Positions 54,590-63,150 of a DNA stretch of 64,000 nucleotides are shown here, piece after piece. Position numbers and translations under genes: made by a program. Under the pieces are notes generated by a model. That model was not told the origin of the DNA. It worked only from the letters and a program-made list of their open reading frames with translations, and ran no database searches. Every line of letters starts with the position of its first letter. Within the stretch, counting starts at the first letter, position 1. Source of the stretch: Fuerstiella sp041398845 (GTDB lineage: Bacteria; Planctomycetota; Planctomycetia; Planctomycetales; Planctomycetaceae); assembly GCA_041398845.1 (NCBI GenBank), contig JAWKTZ010000008.1, positions 186,001 through 250,000 of the forward strand, in the 5' to 3' direction.

Positions 54590-56806
54590 ACTATGAAGCC
54601 GTTTTGGTTTCAAGGGTGAATTTCACATTTTGTTTGGCGAGTGGGGAGTTCCTTTCGTCTCACCGTCGCATCGGCCTGCGCCAGCGGATGAGGCCGATGC
54701 GACGGTGAGACGAAAGGAACGGCTCGGCGGGGTGACGCTTGCTTGGCGCGGACCGCGAACGCCGGCACGAGTGGCTGTGACTCGCCCCCTTTCGTTGAAC
54801 CTGAGCTGAGGCGGGACTGGCCTCGGTGGACCCGAATCACAAGGCTGGCTTCAGTCGACTATTCGAGGTGTCCGGCTCGGCAACGATGTTGCTGTTGCAC
54901 GGTCTCAGTCATCCATGCGTGGATACCAACGTTGAGGAACCCGGGGGTTCCGTGATTTGTGTCCGTCGCGCCGCTCATTCGTTAGAACACGCTCGTCATG
55001 GCGTCGCCCAAAATGCGATGCTGACGCGACAACGCTTCGTTGAGGAAGCGCCTGTGACTGGGACTTGTCGTCCGGGTGTGTTTGATACGCTCGGAAGAAA
55101 TCTCCTCGATGAATGGTTCGGTGGAGTCGTTTGTTATTCAGGAGTGTTTGGCCGACTATGAAGCCGTTTTGGTTTCAGGGTGAATTTCACATTTCTGGCG
55201 ATTGGGGAGTTCCGCTCGTCTCACCGTCGCATCGGCCTGCAGCAGCGGATTGGGGAGCCGATGCGGCGGTGGCGTTCAGGCTGGCTCGGCGGGGTGACGC
55301 TTGCTTGGCGCGGACCGCGAACGCCGGCACGAGTGGCTGTGACTCGCCCCCTTTCGTTGAACCTGAGCTGAGGCGGGACTGGCCTCGGTGGACCCGAATC
55401 ACAAGGCTGGCTTCAGTCGACTATTCGAGGTGTCCGGCTCGGCAACGATGTTGCTGTTGCACGGTCTCAGTCATCCATGCGTGGATACCAACGTTGAGGA
55501 ACCCGGGGGTTCCGTGATTTGTGTCCGTCGCGCCGCTCATTCGTTAGAACACGCTCGTCATGGCGTCGCCCAAAATGCGATGCTGACGCGACAACGCTTC
55601 GTTGAGGAAGCGCCTGTGACTGGGACTTGTCGTCCGGGTGTGTTTGATACGCTCGGAAGAAATCTCCTCTGATGAATGGTTCGGTGGAGTCGTTTGTTAT
55701 TCAGGAGTGTTTGGCCGACTATGAAGCCGTTTTGGTTTCAAGGGTGAATTTCACATTTTGTTTGGCGATTGGGGAGTTCCTTTCGTCTCACCGTCGCATC
55801 GGCCTGCGCCAGCGGATGAGGCCGATGGTGGTTGAAAGACAGCTCGGCAGGTGACGCTTGCTTGGCGCGGACCGCGAACGCCGGCACGAGTGGCTGTGAC
55901 TCCTTTCGTTGAACCTGAGCTGAGGCGGGACTGGCCTCGGTGGACCCGAATCACAAGGCTGGCTTCAGTCGACTATTCGAGGTGTCCGGCTCGGCAACGA
56001 TGTTGCTGTTGCACGGTCTCAGTCATCCATGCGTGGATACCAACGTTGAGGAACGGGGTTCAAGTTTGTCGTCCCTCGCGCTCATTCGTTAGAAACACGC
56101 TCGTCATGGCGTCGCCCGTGCGATGCTGACGCGACAACGCTTCGTTGAGAGCGCTGTGACCAGGACTTGTCGTCCAGGTGTGTTTTGATACGCTCGGGAA
56201 GAAATCTCCTCTGATGAATGGTTCGATGCGGTCGTTTGTTATTCAGTGTTTGGCCGACTATGAAGCCGTTTTGGTTTCAAGGGTGAATTTCACATTTGTT
56301 TGGCGATTGGGGAGTTCCTTTCGTCTCACCGTCGCATCGGCCTGCGCCAGCGGATGAGGCCGATGCGACGGTGAAAAGCAACTCGGCGGTGACGCTTGCT
56401 TGGCGCGGACCGCGATCGTCGGCACGAAAGTGGGTACGCTCAGCCCATCCTTTTGTTGAACCTGAGCTGAGGCGGGACTGGCCTCGGTGGACCCGAATCA
56501 CAAGGCTGGCTTCAGTCGACTATTCGAGGTGTCCGGGCGGGCAGTCAATTTGCTTCTGAGTCTCAGTCATCCATGCGTGGATACCAACGTTGAGGAACTT
56601 GGGGGTTCCGTGATTTGTGTCCGTCGCGTCGCTCATTCGTTAGAACACGCTCGTGGCGTCGACCAGGTGCGTGCTGACGCGACAACGCTTCATGGAAGCA
56701 CTTTAGGCTGGGACTTGTCGTCCGGGTGTGTTTGATACGCTCGGAAGGAATCTCCTCTGATGAATGGTTCGGTGGAGTCGTTTTATTATTCAGGGTGTTT
56801 GACCGC
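54588..56806 (+). repeat. Four tandem repeats of 540-565 bases
   Basis: Units begin with CGACTATGAAGCCGTTTTGG at 54588, 55153, 55716 and 56255 (spacing 565, 563, 539). The last unit ends near 56806, followed by a short fragment of a fifth. Units 1-3 are nearly identical over long stretches; unit 4 is more diverged. Most units are interrupted by small insertions and deletions. In unit 2 only, a frame from ATG 55158 stays open for about 118 codons (MKPFWFQGEFHI); in the others an extra A gives an early stop. This may be a decayed coding repeat or non-coding DNA that happens to be open. Confidence 0.9.
54648..54720. repeat. Perfect 30-base inverted repeat in tandem unit 1
   Basis: Arms 54648-54677 and 54691-54720 are exact reverse complements with a 13-base loop (GCGCCAGCGGATG). 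In units 2-4 the left arm and most of the loop persist, but the right arm is mutated or shortened, so only unit 1 keeps the full hairpin. Confidence 0.95.
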
Positions 56807-56874
56807 GTGGCTCATTCGTTAGAACACGCTCACGTTGAGTGGCGTCGCCGACGGTTCAGCTCACGCGGTGTGGT

Positions 56875-57910
56875 TTCAGGATTTGGAAGTCTGCCCTGGA
56901 GTGCGACTTCTCCGGGTCGTGATCTCGGACCAGCATCCGTCTGGACATCGCCACGACGGCCTGTTTGCGACGTCTTCTGTCCTTTCGGTAGGTTCGACCG
57001 TTTCGCGAAATACGGGTTGTAGCGAATCATCAACAGCCGCATTCGACCATCGCCTTTCTCAGCAGCCGCGACCCGCGTTTGGTGATGCGGCCGCGGCGAT
57101 CACTGTTTCCGGATTGGTACTGCACGAGGTCATGCCGGCGTAGCTGGACACGGCGTCCGTTGTCGAAGCGTTTCGGGTCGTCGATGTAGTACGATGACTT
57201 CGGCCGTCACACGACCGATACCGAGGACAGTTAGAATTCGTTGAATTAGAGCATCCTTGCGAGCAAGGTGGTCGAGTTTTCGTTCGACGAGTTTTTCCAC
57301 CTGAGCGAATGTATTCGAACTGTTTCAGCAGCATTTCCAGTTGACCTCTCCATGCGTTTTCGATGTCGCATTCCAGCAGCGGGCTGAGCGTGTTTGTCGC
57401 ATGGTGGCTCGGGCGTCACGCGTCCAGCGTTTTCCGGACGGCAGCGGCGCGGAGAATCCCCTGAGCCTGCCAGAGGGCGCGGTATTTCGTTCTGGGAGTC
57501 ACGCGTCGTTCGACGATGGACAGCGGAATTTCAGCAGTGATCGTTGCTCGCACAGCGCGGTCAGGACGTGAACCAGGTGGGAAGCTGGTTCATGGCCGTC
57601 AGTCGAGCCAGCTTGAGGGCGTCGTCACGATCGGTTTTGCGTTTGATCTTCGACCGCGCTTCGCCGTTGGGGTGGCGACGAAGTACGGCTGGTCCAGTTC
57701 ATCGCACAGGTCCGTCAGCCAGCCCGCGGCCGTGCGGGTTTCGAACACGAACGTCGAGCGCTCGCGTTTGATGAGCTTAGGTAGATTCGCAGCGAAGAGT
57801 GTCGACGGTGGTGAAATCAATAAACTTCACCGTTGGCGGTGCAGTTGGTGTCGTTTTCGTACATGCAGGCAGCCGTCTTGAACTTTCAATTCCAGTGCGA
57901 GAATCTTCAT
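56875..57910 (-). pseudogene. Decayed IS110-family transposase
   Basis: Read on the minus strand from ATG 57910, pieces in all three frames match IS110-type (DEDD) transposases. MKILALELKVQDGC is the N-terminus, followed by KRERSTFVFETRTAAGWLTD and LCDELDQPYFVATPTAKRGR. Later come SYAGMTSC with a frameshifted QSGNSDRRGRITKRGSRLL, and RYNPYFAKRSN near the C-terminus. Several frameshifts and internal losses make it non-functional. The non-coding left end expected to carry a guide RNA in IS110 elements would lie at 57911-58044, but the element's ends cannot be defined by eye. It interrupts the cassette array. Confidence 0.8.
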
Positions 57911-58044
57911 GGCCGTGTGCTTAACCTTTCTGCGTGAATCGTGGATGAGCGACAGCAACATGCTGCCAGCTCGTGGGGCAATGCTCCGTCCGATCAGACG
58001 AATCAACCCGCTTGTCTCATCGGCACACGGCTTTCATGGATTCT

Positions 58045-58520
58045 TTATTTGCGAAGGCAGTTCTGTTCATCTGAATAGAGTGCGGAAGCTTAGTTCACGC
58101 ATCAATCGCACTCTTGTAAACGCCAGGCGTCGGCTGATGCCGGCAGGTCTGGTTTGCGAACGGCCCCAGCTCGACAATGCAACAGACCAACAGGACGTCA
58201 ATCCGCGACGGCACAATTTGAGCGTCGTTTCTGTACCAGCCTGCAACTGAAAGCCTGTTGGCAGCAACCCGGAAAAAACACATTCTGCAAACAATGCGTC
58301 TTCTGCATCCCTGAATTCCGGAGCGACCAGACTGACAAAAAAAACGCAAACCAGGGCTTCCGGTCAGACATCACTCATGTAAACTGTTTCTGAAGCCCAG
58401 TCACCTTGCTTCCGCATCCCGCAAGGAAATCGCAAATAACCAAATGGTGCAGCCGAGTCCTCAGCCACCCGTTAATTTTTCAATTCATGTCAACCGTTCG
58501 GCCCGGCTGACCATCCAACG
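58045..58520 (+). repeat. Cassette 8: repeated non-coding cassette, copy 1
   Basis: Begins TTATTTGCGAAGGCAG and ends in an attC with R'' AAATAAC, so it is a proper cassette, but the base before TTATTT is T, not G, because the IS110 region abuts here. Copies 2 (61374) and 3 (63793) are over 90 percent alike by eye. Small insertions and deletions between copies are not multiples of three and break every long frame, so a protein is unlikely. Confidence 0.85.
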
Positions 58521-58526
58521 TTAGGC
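58434..58526 (+). other. Integron attachment site attC8
   Basis: R'' AAATAAC at 58434-58440; R' GTTAGGC at 58520-58526. Inner arms GCAGCCGAGTCC and GGCCCGGCTGACC. Length 93 bases; almost identical to attC14. Confidence 0.9.
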
Positions 58527-58563
58527 GATACCGCCTCATTCTCATTGTTCATAAGTTTCTCCT

Positions 58564-58944
58564 ATGTCCGAAACAGAAGATTGCATCGAACGTCTTTCTA
58601 AATTGTACCAGAATGGGACACGCTCCATTCCGTATTCTGAACTATTTCCAAACAGCAATCTGTCTCACAATCAAAAAGCGTCCATTATTCAAACGCTTGA
58701 AGACAAAAAGATCATCAAAACTGTATCTGCTCCCAGCTACGTGTATAGGAAGGATCAAGTTTCTACACCTGACAAAATTCAAATCCTGTCAGGTGTATTA
58801 GATGCTAAAACCACGATTACTAATAAGTATTCATACGATTGGTGGATTAAGAAATACAAACCCAATCCAGTCATCGGGACCTTCTTAATAATCGTATTAG
58901 TAGTAACCTTCTTCATTAGTATGTTTCATTCATGGTTCGGTTAA
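58564..58944 (+). CDS. Cassette 9, plus strand: small protein with C-terminal membrane anchor
   Basis: A 126-residue protein of distinctly low GC. The N-terminal 85 residues look like a winged-helix domain (RSIPYSELFPNSNLSHNQKA, then QTLEDKKIIKTVSAPSYVYR). One membrane segment follows at the C-terminus (VIGTFLIIVLVVTFFIS), so the soluble domain is tail-anchored. It ends tail to tail with a minus-strand ORF, overlapping by 4 bases. Function unknown; base composition suggests a different origin from its neighbours. Confidence 0.75.
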   Translation: MSETEDCIERLSKLYQNGTRSIPYSELFPNSNLSHNQKASIIQTLEDKKIIKTVSAPSYVYRKDQVSTPDKIQILSGVLDAKTTITNKYSYDWWIKKYKPNPVIGTFLIIVLVVTFFISMFHSWFG

Positions 58945-59102
58945 TATTTGCTCTGAGGAAATAACAGATCCAATGCTTTACACAAATAAACAAATCCGGC
59001 ACTCCATAGTAAAACGCTTAACGGTATTGCGTAAGCTATCGTAAAAAAGAATACACGAAAAATCCCTATACACCACTCCCACCACGTCCACTCTTCCATC
59101 AT
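58941..59102 (-). CDS. Cassette 9, minus strand: 53-residue membrane protein
   Basis: Reading the minus strand from ATG 59102 gives 53 codons with a strong ribosome site, GGAGG six bases before the start, one of the best in the window. The product starts MMEEWTWWEWCIGIFRVFFF and is hydrophobic with Trp-rich N-terminus and one or two membrane segments (AYAIPLSVLLWSAGFVYLC). It lies in the same low-GC cassette as the tail-anchored protein and is convergent with it. Minus-strand genes in cassettes are uncommon and usually need their own promoter. A toxin or immunity partner is possible but unproven. Confidence 0.7.
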   Translation of the reverse strand: MMEEWTWWEWCIGIFRVFFFTIAYAIPLSVLLWSAGFVYLCKALDLLFPQSKY

Positions 59103-59127
59103 AATTCACCTCCAATAACACAAAATC

Positions 59128-59237
59128 GCCTAACCAAATGATGCAGCCGAGCCGTGTCGGACGTGTTTTGGTTTACGCTGGAATCTAAAGTTTTAGTTTT
59201 GTCAGCGGCCACGGCCGGCTGATCATGGTCGTTCGCT
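59128..59237 (+). other. Integron attachment site attC9
   Basis: R'' GCCTAAC at 59128-59134, complementary to the start of cassette 9 (TTAGGC); R' GTTCGCT at 59231-59237. At 110 bases it is the longest of the array; inner arms GCAGCCGAGCCGTG and CACGGCCGGCTGA. Confidence 0.85.
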
Positions 59238-59290
59238 GCCCAAATGAGTAGCTACTTATTAACAGTTCAAATGCTTGGAGTGCGCCAACC

Positions 59291-59761
59291 ATGGCTGGGA
59301 AGAAAGCCAAGTCAACGTACTGGTTGTTCAACACTGACGAGACCGAACCGGAAGGTAAAGGCGCTCACCAGAGGATGATCGATCAGTCCTGCATCGCCGC
59401 TTGGGGCGATTGCATACGCCACGGCGGGGCGAAACGAACGCTTGAGCAGATAGAATTCGGCAACACTGTGTTTCTCTTCCGCGCCGGACACGGAATCGTT
59501 GCCGTTGCTGACGTGCTGGATGGGCCACCGATTCCAAGCAAAACAATCTTTCCCGGCGGAGATCGGGAATTTAAGCGGCCAATCTGCAATCTACGCAAAT
59601 CTTCAAAGCCTTTGTCCTGCGCTGCGATCCGAGACGCAACAGGTTATGATTTGCCAGGACGCCACATTGTTTGTCGGATACACAATGTGTCTGCAGTGAA
59701 ACACATCTTGCAGTACTTCAACGCAGCAAAGCAGCCTTCGAGACGCAAGGGACGAAAATAG
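59291..59761 (+). CDS. Cassette 10: EVE/PUA-like protein
   Basis: A 156-residue basic protein. The opening STYWLFNTDE and the strand pattern EFGNTVFLFRAGHGIVAVAD resemble EVE/PUA-like domains, which bind modified bases in DNA or RNA and often occur in restriction or defence contexts. The C-terminus is strongly basic (AKQPSRRKGRK). The assignment rests on pattern only. The start lies 53 bases after attC9, and the stop is 2 bases before attC10. Confidence 0.65.
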   Translation: MAGKKAKSTYWLFNTDETEPEGKGAHQRMIDQSCIAAWGDCIRHGGAKRTLEQIEFGNTVFLFRAGHGIVAVADVLDGPPIPSKTIFPGGDREFKRPICNLRKSSKPLSCAAIRDATGYDLPGRHIVCRIHNVSAVKHILQYFNAAKQPSRRKGRK

Positions 59762-59763
59762 TC

Positions 59764-59853
59764 AGCGAACCATCGCATGCACGGGAATGCGGTAGTTTCG
59801 GGTTTTGACATTGAAAATCTTCTCACCGCATCCCGTGATGCGGGTCGTTCGCC
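59764..59853 (+). other. Integron attachment site attC10
   Basis: R'' AGCGAAC at 59764-59770, complementary to the start of cassette 10 (TTCGCT); R' GTTCGCC at 59847-59853. Inner arms CGCATGCACGGGAATGCGG and CCGCATCCCGTGATGCGGG. Length 90 bases. Confidence 0.95.
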
Positions 59854-59874
59854 GCCGCCAACAACAACGAATCC

Positions 59875-60300
59875 ATGACTTCGGCCCACGTATCGTTTAT
59901 CGATCGGTACCGCGACCTTGGCCTCACCGGTGGCCCAATGGATTCCGCGTCGATTGCGCGTCTCGAAGAACATCTTGGACTGCCGATACCTCCTGCCTAT
60001 CGCGCCTACTTGGCGATTGCGGGCGCTTCATCCCCACCTGGACTCGTCGGCTCCGATTGTCACGCTGACTATCTATTCAAATTGCATGATTGGGCAAGAG
60101 AGCTTCTCAACGAATCTGGCAATCCGTTTCCGCTTCCTGATGATGCGATCGTATTCCTGATGCACCAAGGTTACCAATTCTTCTACTTTCACGCCGATGG
60201 AGTTACGGATGATCCGCCGGTATACTATTACTTTGAAAACCGCTCGGCTGTTGAACGCCCATACGAGCACTTCTCTAACTGGGTTGCCGCAATCGCATAG
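59875..60300 (+). CDS. Cassette 11: SMI1/KNR4 (SUKH) family protein
   Basis: A 141-residue SUKH-superfamily protein. The helix-loop ASIARLEEHLGLPIPPAYRA, then YLAIAGASSPPG, and the later DDAIVFLMHQGYQFFYF with DDPPVYYYFE are the standard family pattern. SUKH proteins often act as immunity proteins against polymorphic or contact-dependent toxins. Here it stands alone with no toxin beside it, so an orphan immunity role carried on a cassette is a reasonable inference. ATG start 22 bases after attC10. Confidence 0.8.
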   Translation: MTSAHVSFIDRYRDLGLTGGPMDSASIARLEEHLGLPIPPAYRAYLAIAGASSPPGLVGSDCHADYLFKLHDWARELLNESGNPFPLPDDAIVFLMHQGYQFFYFHADGVTDDPPVYYYFENRSAVERPYEHFSNWVAAIA

Positions 60301-60308
60301 CCGAAAGC

Positions 60309-60399
60309 GGCGAACCATCGCATGCACGGGAGTGGCGGTGGCCAGCGGTTTTTCAAATCAACTTCAACTCCCGCCACCCCGTGATGCGGGACGTTCGTT
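60309..60399 (+). other. Integron attachment site attC11
   Basis: R'' GGCGAAC at 60309-60315, complementary to the start of cassette 11 (TTCGCC); R' GTTCGTT at 60393-60399. Inner arms CATGCACGGGAGTGGCGG and CCGCCACCCCGTGATGCGGG, very similar to attC2. Length 91 bases. Confidence 0.95.
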
Positions 60400-60424
60400 T
60401 TCACCCTACAGGATCTGTCACCGC

Positions 60425-60817
60425 ATGGGCCTTATCGACAGTCTGAACCAACTTATCACTGAACATGGCAGTGCTACCGTCTTGAAGGAGCGGCTTCTTC
60501 TGCTTCGCGATAAGTTGGAGCATTTCGAAAAGGAAAACCAACGGCTTCAAAGCGTGAATGCCACACTTCAACGCGAAAACCACGAACTGAAAACAAAGCT
60601 CGATCAACAGACCGCCCCCGACGAATTTATAAAGCATCGCGGCATGCTCTTCCTTCGGCTGCCAAATGGGAAGATTAAAGAGGAGGTGTACTGTCCCAAA
60701 TGCAAAATGCCGATGCCCTGTTTCGCCGGTCCTTTTTCGTTCGAATGTGAACCATGTCATGTTAAGTCCGGATTCAAGGGGAGCGACATCAGATCTATCA
60801 TTGCAGAAATTCAGTGA
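60425..60817 (+). CDS. Cassette 12: coiled-coil protein with zinc ribbon
   Basis: A 130-residue protein. Residues about 20-65 form a coiled coil (RDKLEHFEKENQRLQSVNAT). The C-terminal part is a zinc ribbon with two CxxC pairs, CPKC and CEPC. This layout is common in small cytoplasmic proteins of mobile DNA whose role is unknown. Start at ATG 60425 (MGLIDSLNQLITEHGSA), 26 bases after attC11; the frame is open upstream but crosses the attC. Confidence 0.75.
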   Translation: MGLIDSLNQLITEHGSATVLKERLLLLRDKLEHFEKENQRLQSVNATLQRENHELKTKLDQQTAPDEFIKHRGMLFLRLPNGKIKEEVYCPKCKMPMPCFAGPFSFECEPCHVKSGFKGSDIRSIIAEIQ

Positions 60818-60838
60818 CATAGAGTCCCAATCGCAGAA

Positions 60839-60930
60839 AACGAACAAGGCGCTGAACCGGAGTGGCGGTTGACGCCGAATTTGACATTAGAAAGTCGCTA
60901 GCCGCCACCCGGTTAGCTTGGTCGTTCGTC
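60839..60930 (+). other. Integron attachment site attC12
   Basis: R'' AACGAAC at 60839-60845, complementary to the start of cassette 12 (TTCGTT); R' GTTCGTC at 60924-60930. Inner arms CTGAACCGGAGTGGCGG and CCGCCACCCGGTTAGC. Length 92 bases. Confidence 0.95.
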
Positions 60931-60963
60931 GAACTGTGGTGTATTGAATTGGAGACAAAAGAG

Positions 60964-61224
60964 ATGCACTCCCCTATTTTCGCTGATCATCCGAAGCCCA
61001 ACTATTGGTTGTTCTTCGTACTATTCTCGATCTGCGCGTGCCTTGGTATTGCTGGCATCATCACATCGGAAACGTTGATGCCGAAAAATGCCGCAGGTCT
61101 GGAGGGACGCCTCACAATTTATCGCTATTTGGGTACAATGACGCTAATCTGGGCATCGATTGCGATTTGGTCGTGGTGCCAAATCCGGATAGCACGAGCG
61201 ACTAATCTGCGTTCCGATCATTAA
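60964..61224 (+). CDS. Cassette 13: small membrane protein
   Basis: An 86-residue protein with two membrane segments (WLFFVLFSICACLGIAGII and YLGTMTLIWASIAIWSW) joined by a short loop. Start at ATG 60964, preceded by a purine-rich stretch (GGAGACAAAAG). No family recognised. The frame is open further upstream into attC12 but begins sensibly here. Confidence 0.7.
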   Translation: MHSPIFADHPKPNYWLFFVLFSICACLGIAGIITSETLMPKNAAGLEGRLTIYRYLGTMTLIWASIAIWSWCQIRIARATNLRSDH

Positions 61225-61289
61225 TCGCCACCGCGAAGCATAAGATTCCGGGAATGACAGAGGTGCCGCATTGCATCCGCCCAATGCCC

Positions 61290-61379
61290 GACGAACAAGC
61301 CGATGCACGGGAGCGGCGAAGTCGGGCGGATTAGAATGGAACATCAATTGTCGCCGCCCCGTGATCGGTGTCGTTCATT
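61290..61379 (+). other. Integron attachment site attC13
   Basis: R'' GACGAAC at 61290-61296, complementary to the start of cassette 13 (TTCGTC); R' GTTCATT at 61373-61379. Inner arms GATGCACGGGAGCGGCGA and TCGCCGCCCCGTGATC. Length 90 bases. Confidence 0.9.
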
Positions 61380-61852
61380 TGCGAAGGCAGTTCTGTTCAT
61401 CTGAATAGAGTGCGGAAACTTAGTTCACGCATCCAATCGCACTCTTGTAAACGCCAAGCTTCGGCTGATACCGGCGGAGTCTCTCGGTTTGCGAACGGCC
61501 CAGCTCGACAATGCAACAGACCAACAGGACGTCAATCCGCGACGGCACAATTTGAGCGTCGTTTCTGTGCCAGCCTGCAACGGAAAGCCTGTTGGCAGCA
61601 ACCCGAAAAAAACACATTCTGCAAACAATGCGTCTTCTGCTTCCCTGAATTCCGGAGCGACCAGACTGACAAAAAAAACACAAACCAGGGCTTCCAGTCA
61701 GACATCACTCATGTAAACTGCTTCTGAAGCCCAGTCACCTTGCTTCCGCATCCCGCAAGGAAATCGCAAATAACCAAATGGTGCAGCCGAGTCCTCAGCC
61801 ACCCGTTAATTTTCAATTCACGTCAACCGTTCGGCCCGGCTGACCATCAACG
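61374..61852 (+). repeat. Cassette 14: repeated non-coding cassette, copy 2
   Basis: Same sequence type as copies at 58045 and 63793. It begins TTCATTTGCGAAGGCAG, one C more than the TTATTTGCG of the other copies and than its own R'' AAATAAC predicts. A 119-codon frame crosses it, but this frame is broken in copy 1. Confidence 0.85.
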
Positions 61853-61858
61853 TTCGCC
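61768..61858 (+). other. Integron attachment site attC14
   Basis: R'' AAATAAC at 61768-61774; R' GTTCGCC at 61852-61858. Nearly identical to attC8. Length 91 bases. Confidence 0.9.
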
Positions 61859-61912
61859 GCAAAAAAATCGCTCCTCCGGGATGCCCGGCTTCCACCAAAT
61901 GCCAGTCATGAA

Positions 61913-62367
61913 ATGAACAGCAACTATCACAATCCGCCTTCCAGCGAATCCATGCGGTGGATCCGCGCTGCCGTTATTACGTTCGCCTTTGGACTCGTCA
62001 GCGGTGGCGTCTTGATTCCCCTCATGCACAGTGCGATCTACAAGCAAACGGACCCATTCGAGCGGGGATGGCCGCTCTGCTTGCAGGTTTCAGCTTCTTT
62101 CTATCTTCAAGGATCATCGCGATCTCACTGCGATGCACTGTGACGGTCGCACTTGGCGTATATCTTGGGCTCGTTGGCTGGATGCTCGCATCTGGACAGG
62201 CAGAGTATCCGGTCTCCTCTGCGATTGGCTTATTGATTCACGGATTACTTCCGGGAGCGATAGGATCCGGGATTGCGTTCGTCGTCTTGTGGACTCGTGC
62301 TAGAATCCCGCAACCGCCAGCGGCGAACAAGGCGGTGAACCCGAGCGGCGGATCGGGCGGGTCTTGA
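61913..62367 (+). pseudogene. Cassette 15: membrane protein gene with one frameshift
   Basis: The first frame starts at ATG 61913 (MNSNYHNPPSSESMRWIRAA) and gives one membrane segment. Near 62065 the protein-like reading passes to another frame (AGMAALLAGFSFFLSSRIIA) that continues with three further hydrophobic segments to 62367. Joined, they make a plausible four-segment membrane protein of about 150 residues. One missing base, or two extra bases, near GAGCGGGGATGG explains the break. It could be a real mutation, a sequencing error or, less likely, programmed -1 frameshifting. The tail (NPSGGSGGS) is encoded by attC15. Confidence 0.65.
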
Positions 62368-62412
62368 AATCAAAGGTTTTCGGCCGCCGCCGGGTTACCT
62401 TTTTCGTTCGTC
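62322..62412 (+). other. Integron attachment site attC15
   Basis: R'' GGCGAAC at 62322-62328, complementary to the start of cassette 15 (TTCGCC); R' GTTCGTC at 62406-62412. Inner arms GGTGAACCCGAGCGGCGG and CCGCCGCCGGGTTACC. Length 91 bases. Confidence 0.95.
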
Positions 62413-62522
62413 AGCAGACAAGTCGACAGGTTGAACGCTGAGAACTCGACGTTCCACCGTTCGGCTGGAATTGATACGCTGCGCTGCTACGCCATTGCTA
62501 ACTCCGCACGAAAGGACTCACA

Positions 62523-63020
62523 ATGCTCACGCGAACACTATTGGTGCTGTCGGTTTCATTGGCTCTTACTCACGGGGTCGTACTCGGACAACAAAACAAG
62601 ACAGACGATGCCGCCAGATTTGTCGTACTGGAAATGACTGGGAGACTTGCAGCGGAATACGGCAAACTTGCCGGTTCCATCGACGGCGATCGGATTCCGA
62701 ACGGCCTTCATATTTCAACGACTGCTATTGTTGCTCAACGTCTTGATGATGGTCGAATCCGTATCGAACACACAATGCCTGTGATGCAAGATGGTGCACC
62801 TATTCGGCTTGTGACCCTAACTGCAACGGTCGATGCCACGGCAGTCAAGACAATTGCCGTTCCTGGTGGAATTGCAACATACACATCTCCTGGCGCACAC
62901 AAATCTGGCGAGAAGCCGACTCTGACCAAAGACGCTACGAAACAGGTAGCGGTGGAACTTGCCGACCTAAAAGGTGTTAAACTGCGAAGCTGGACACTGG
63001 CAAACGAGGTCGGCGAATAA
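62523..63020 (+). CDS. Cassette 16: secreted hypothetical protein
   Basis: A 165-residue protein with a clear signal peptide (MLTRTLLVLSVSLALTHGVV, cleavage before QQNKTD). The mature part is beta-rich (GRIRIEHTMPVMQDGAPIRL, then LTATVDATAVKTIAVPGGIA) without recognised domain or cysteines. The start lies 110 bases inside the cassette, a long leader compared with its neighbours. Function unknown. Confidence 0.75.
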   Translation: MLTRTLLVLSVSLALTHGVVLGQQNKTDDAARFVVLEMTGRLAAEYGKLAGSIDGDRIPNGLHISTTAIVAQRLDDGRIRIEHTMPVMQDGAPIRLVTLTATVDATAVKTIAVPGGIATYTSPGAHKSGEKPTLTKDATKQVAVELADLKGVKLRSWTLANEVGE

Positions 63021-63040
63021 CTTCCTGTACCCGAAATGCT

Positions 63041-63131
63041 GACGAACAAAGAAATGCACGCGAGTTGCGGATCGCGCGTTTCCTAATGTTGAAATCGCTT
63101 GGCCGCAACCGCGTGATTTCCGTCGTTATTT
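63041..63131 (+). other. Integron attachment site attC16
   Basis: R'' GACGAAC at 63041-63047, complementary to the start of cassette 16 (TTCGTC); R' GTTATTT at 63125-63131. Interior almost identical to attC6 (ATGCACGCGAGTTGCGG, CCGCAACCGCGTGATTTC). Length 91 bases. Confidence 0.95.
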
Positions 63132-63150
63132 GCACAGGAGACGCATCGGC

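Noticed and set aside
54826..55161. 111-codon frame in the first tandem unit and its relatives in other units
   Set aside because: The frame is broken at different places between units and the translation has no protein-like pattern, so I do not call a gene.
54588..56806. Possible CRISPR array
   Set aside because: Repeat units are over 500 bases with no short repeat-spacer pattern, and no cas genes are present.
61368..61727. 119-codon frame in the repeated cassette
   Set aside because: It starts inside the previous attC and is broken by indels in the copy at 58045.
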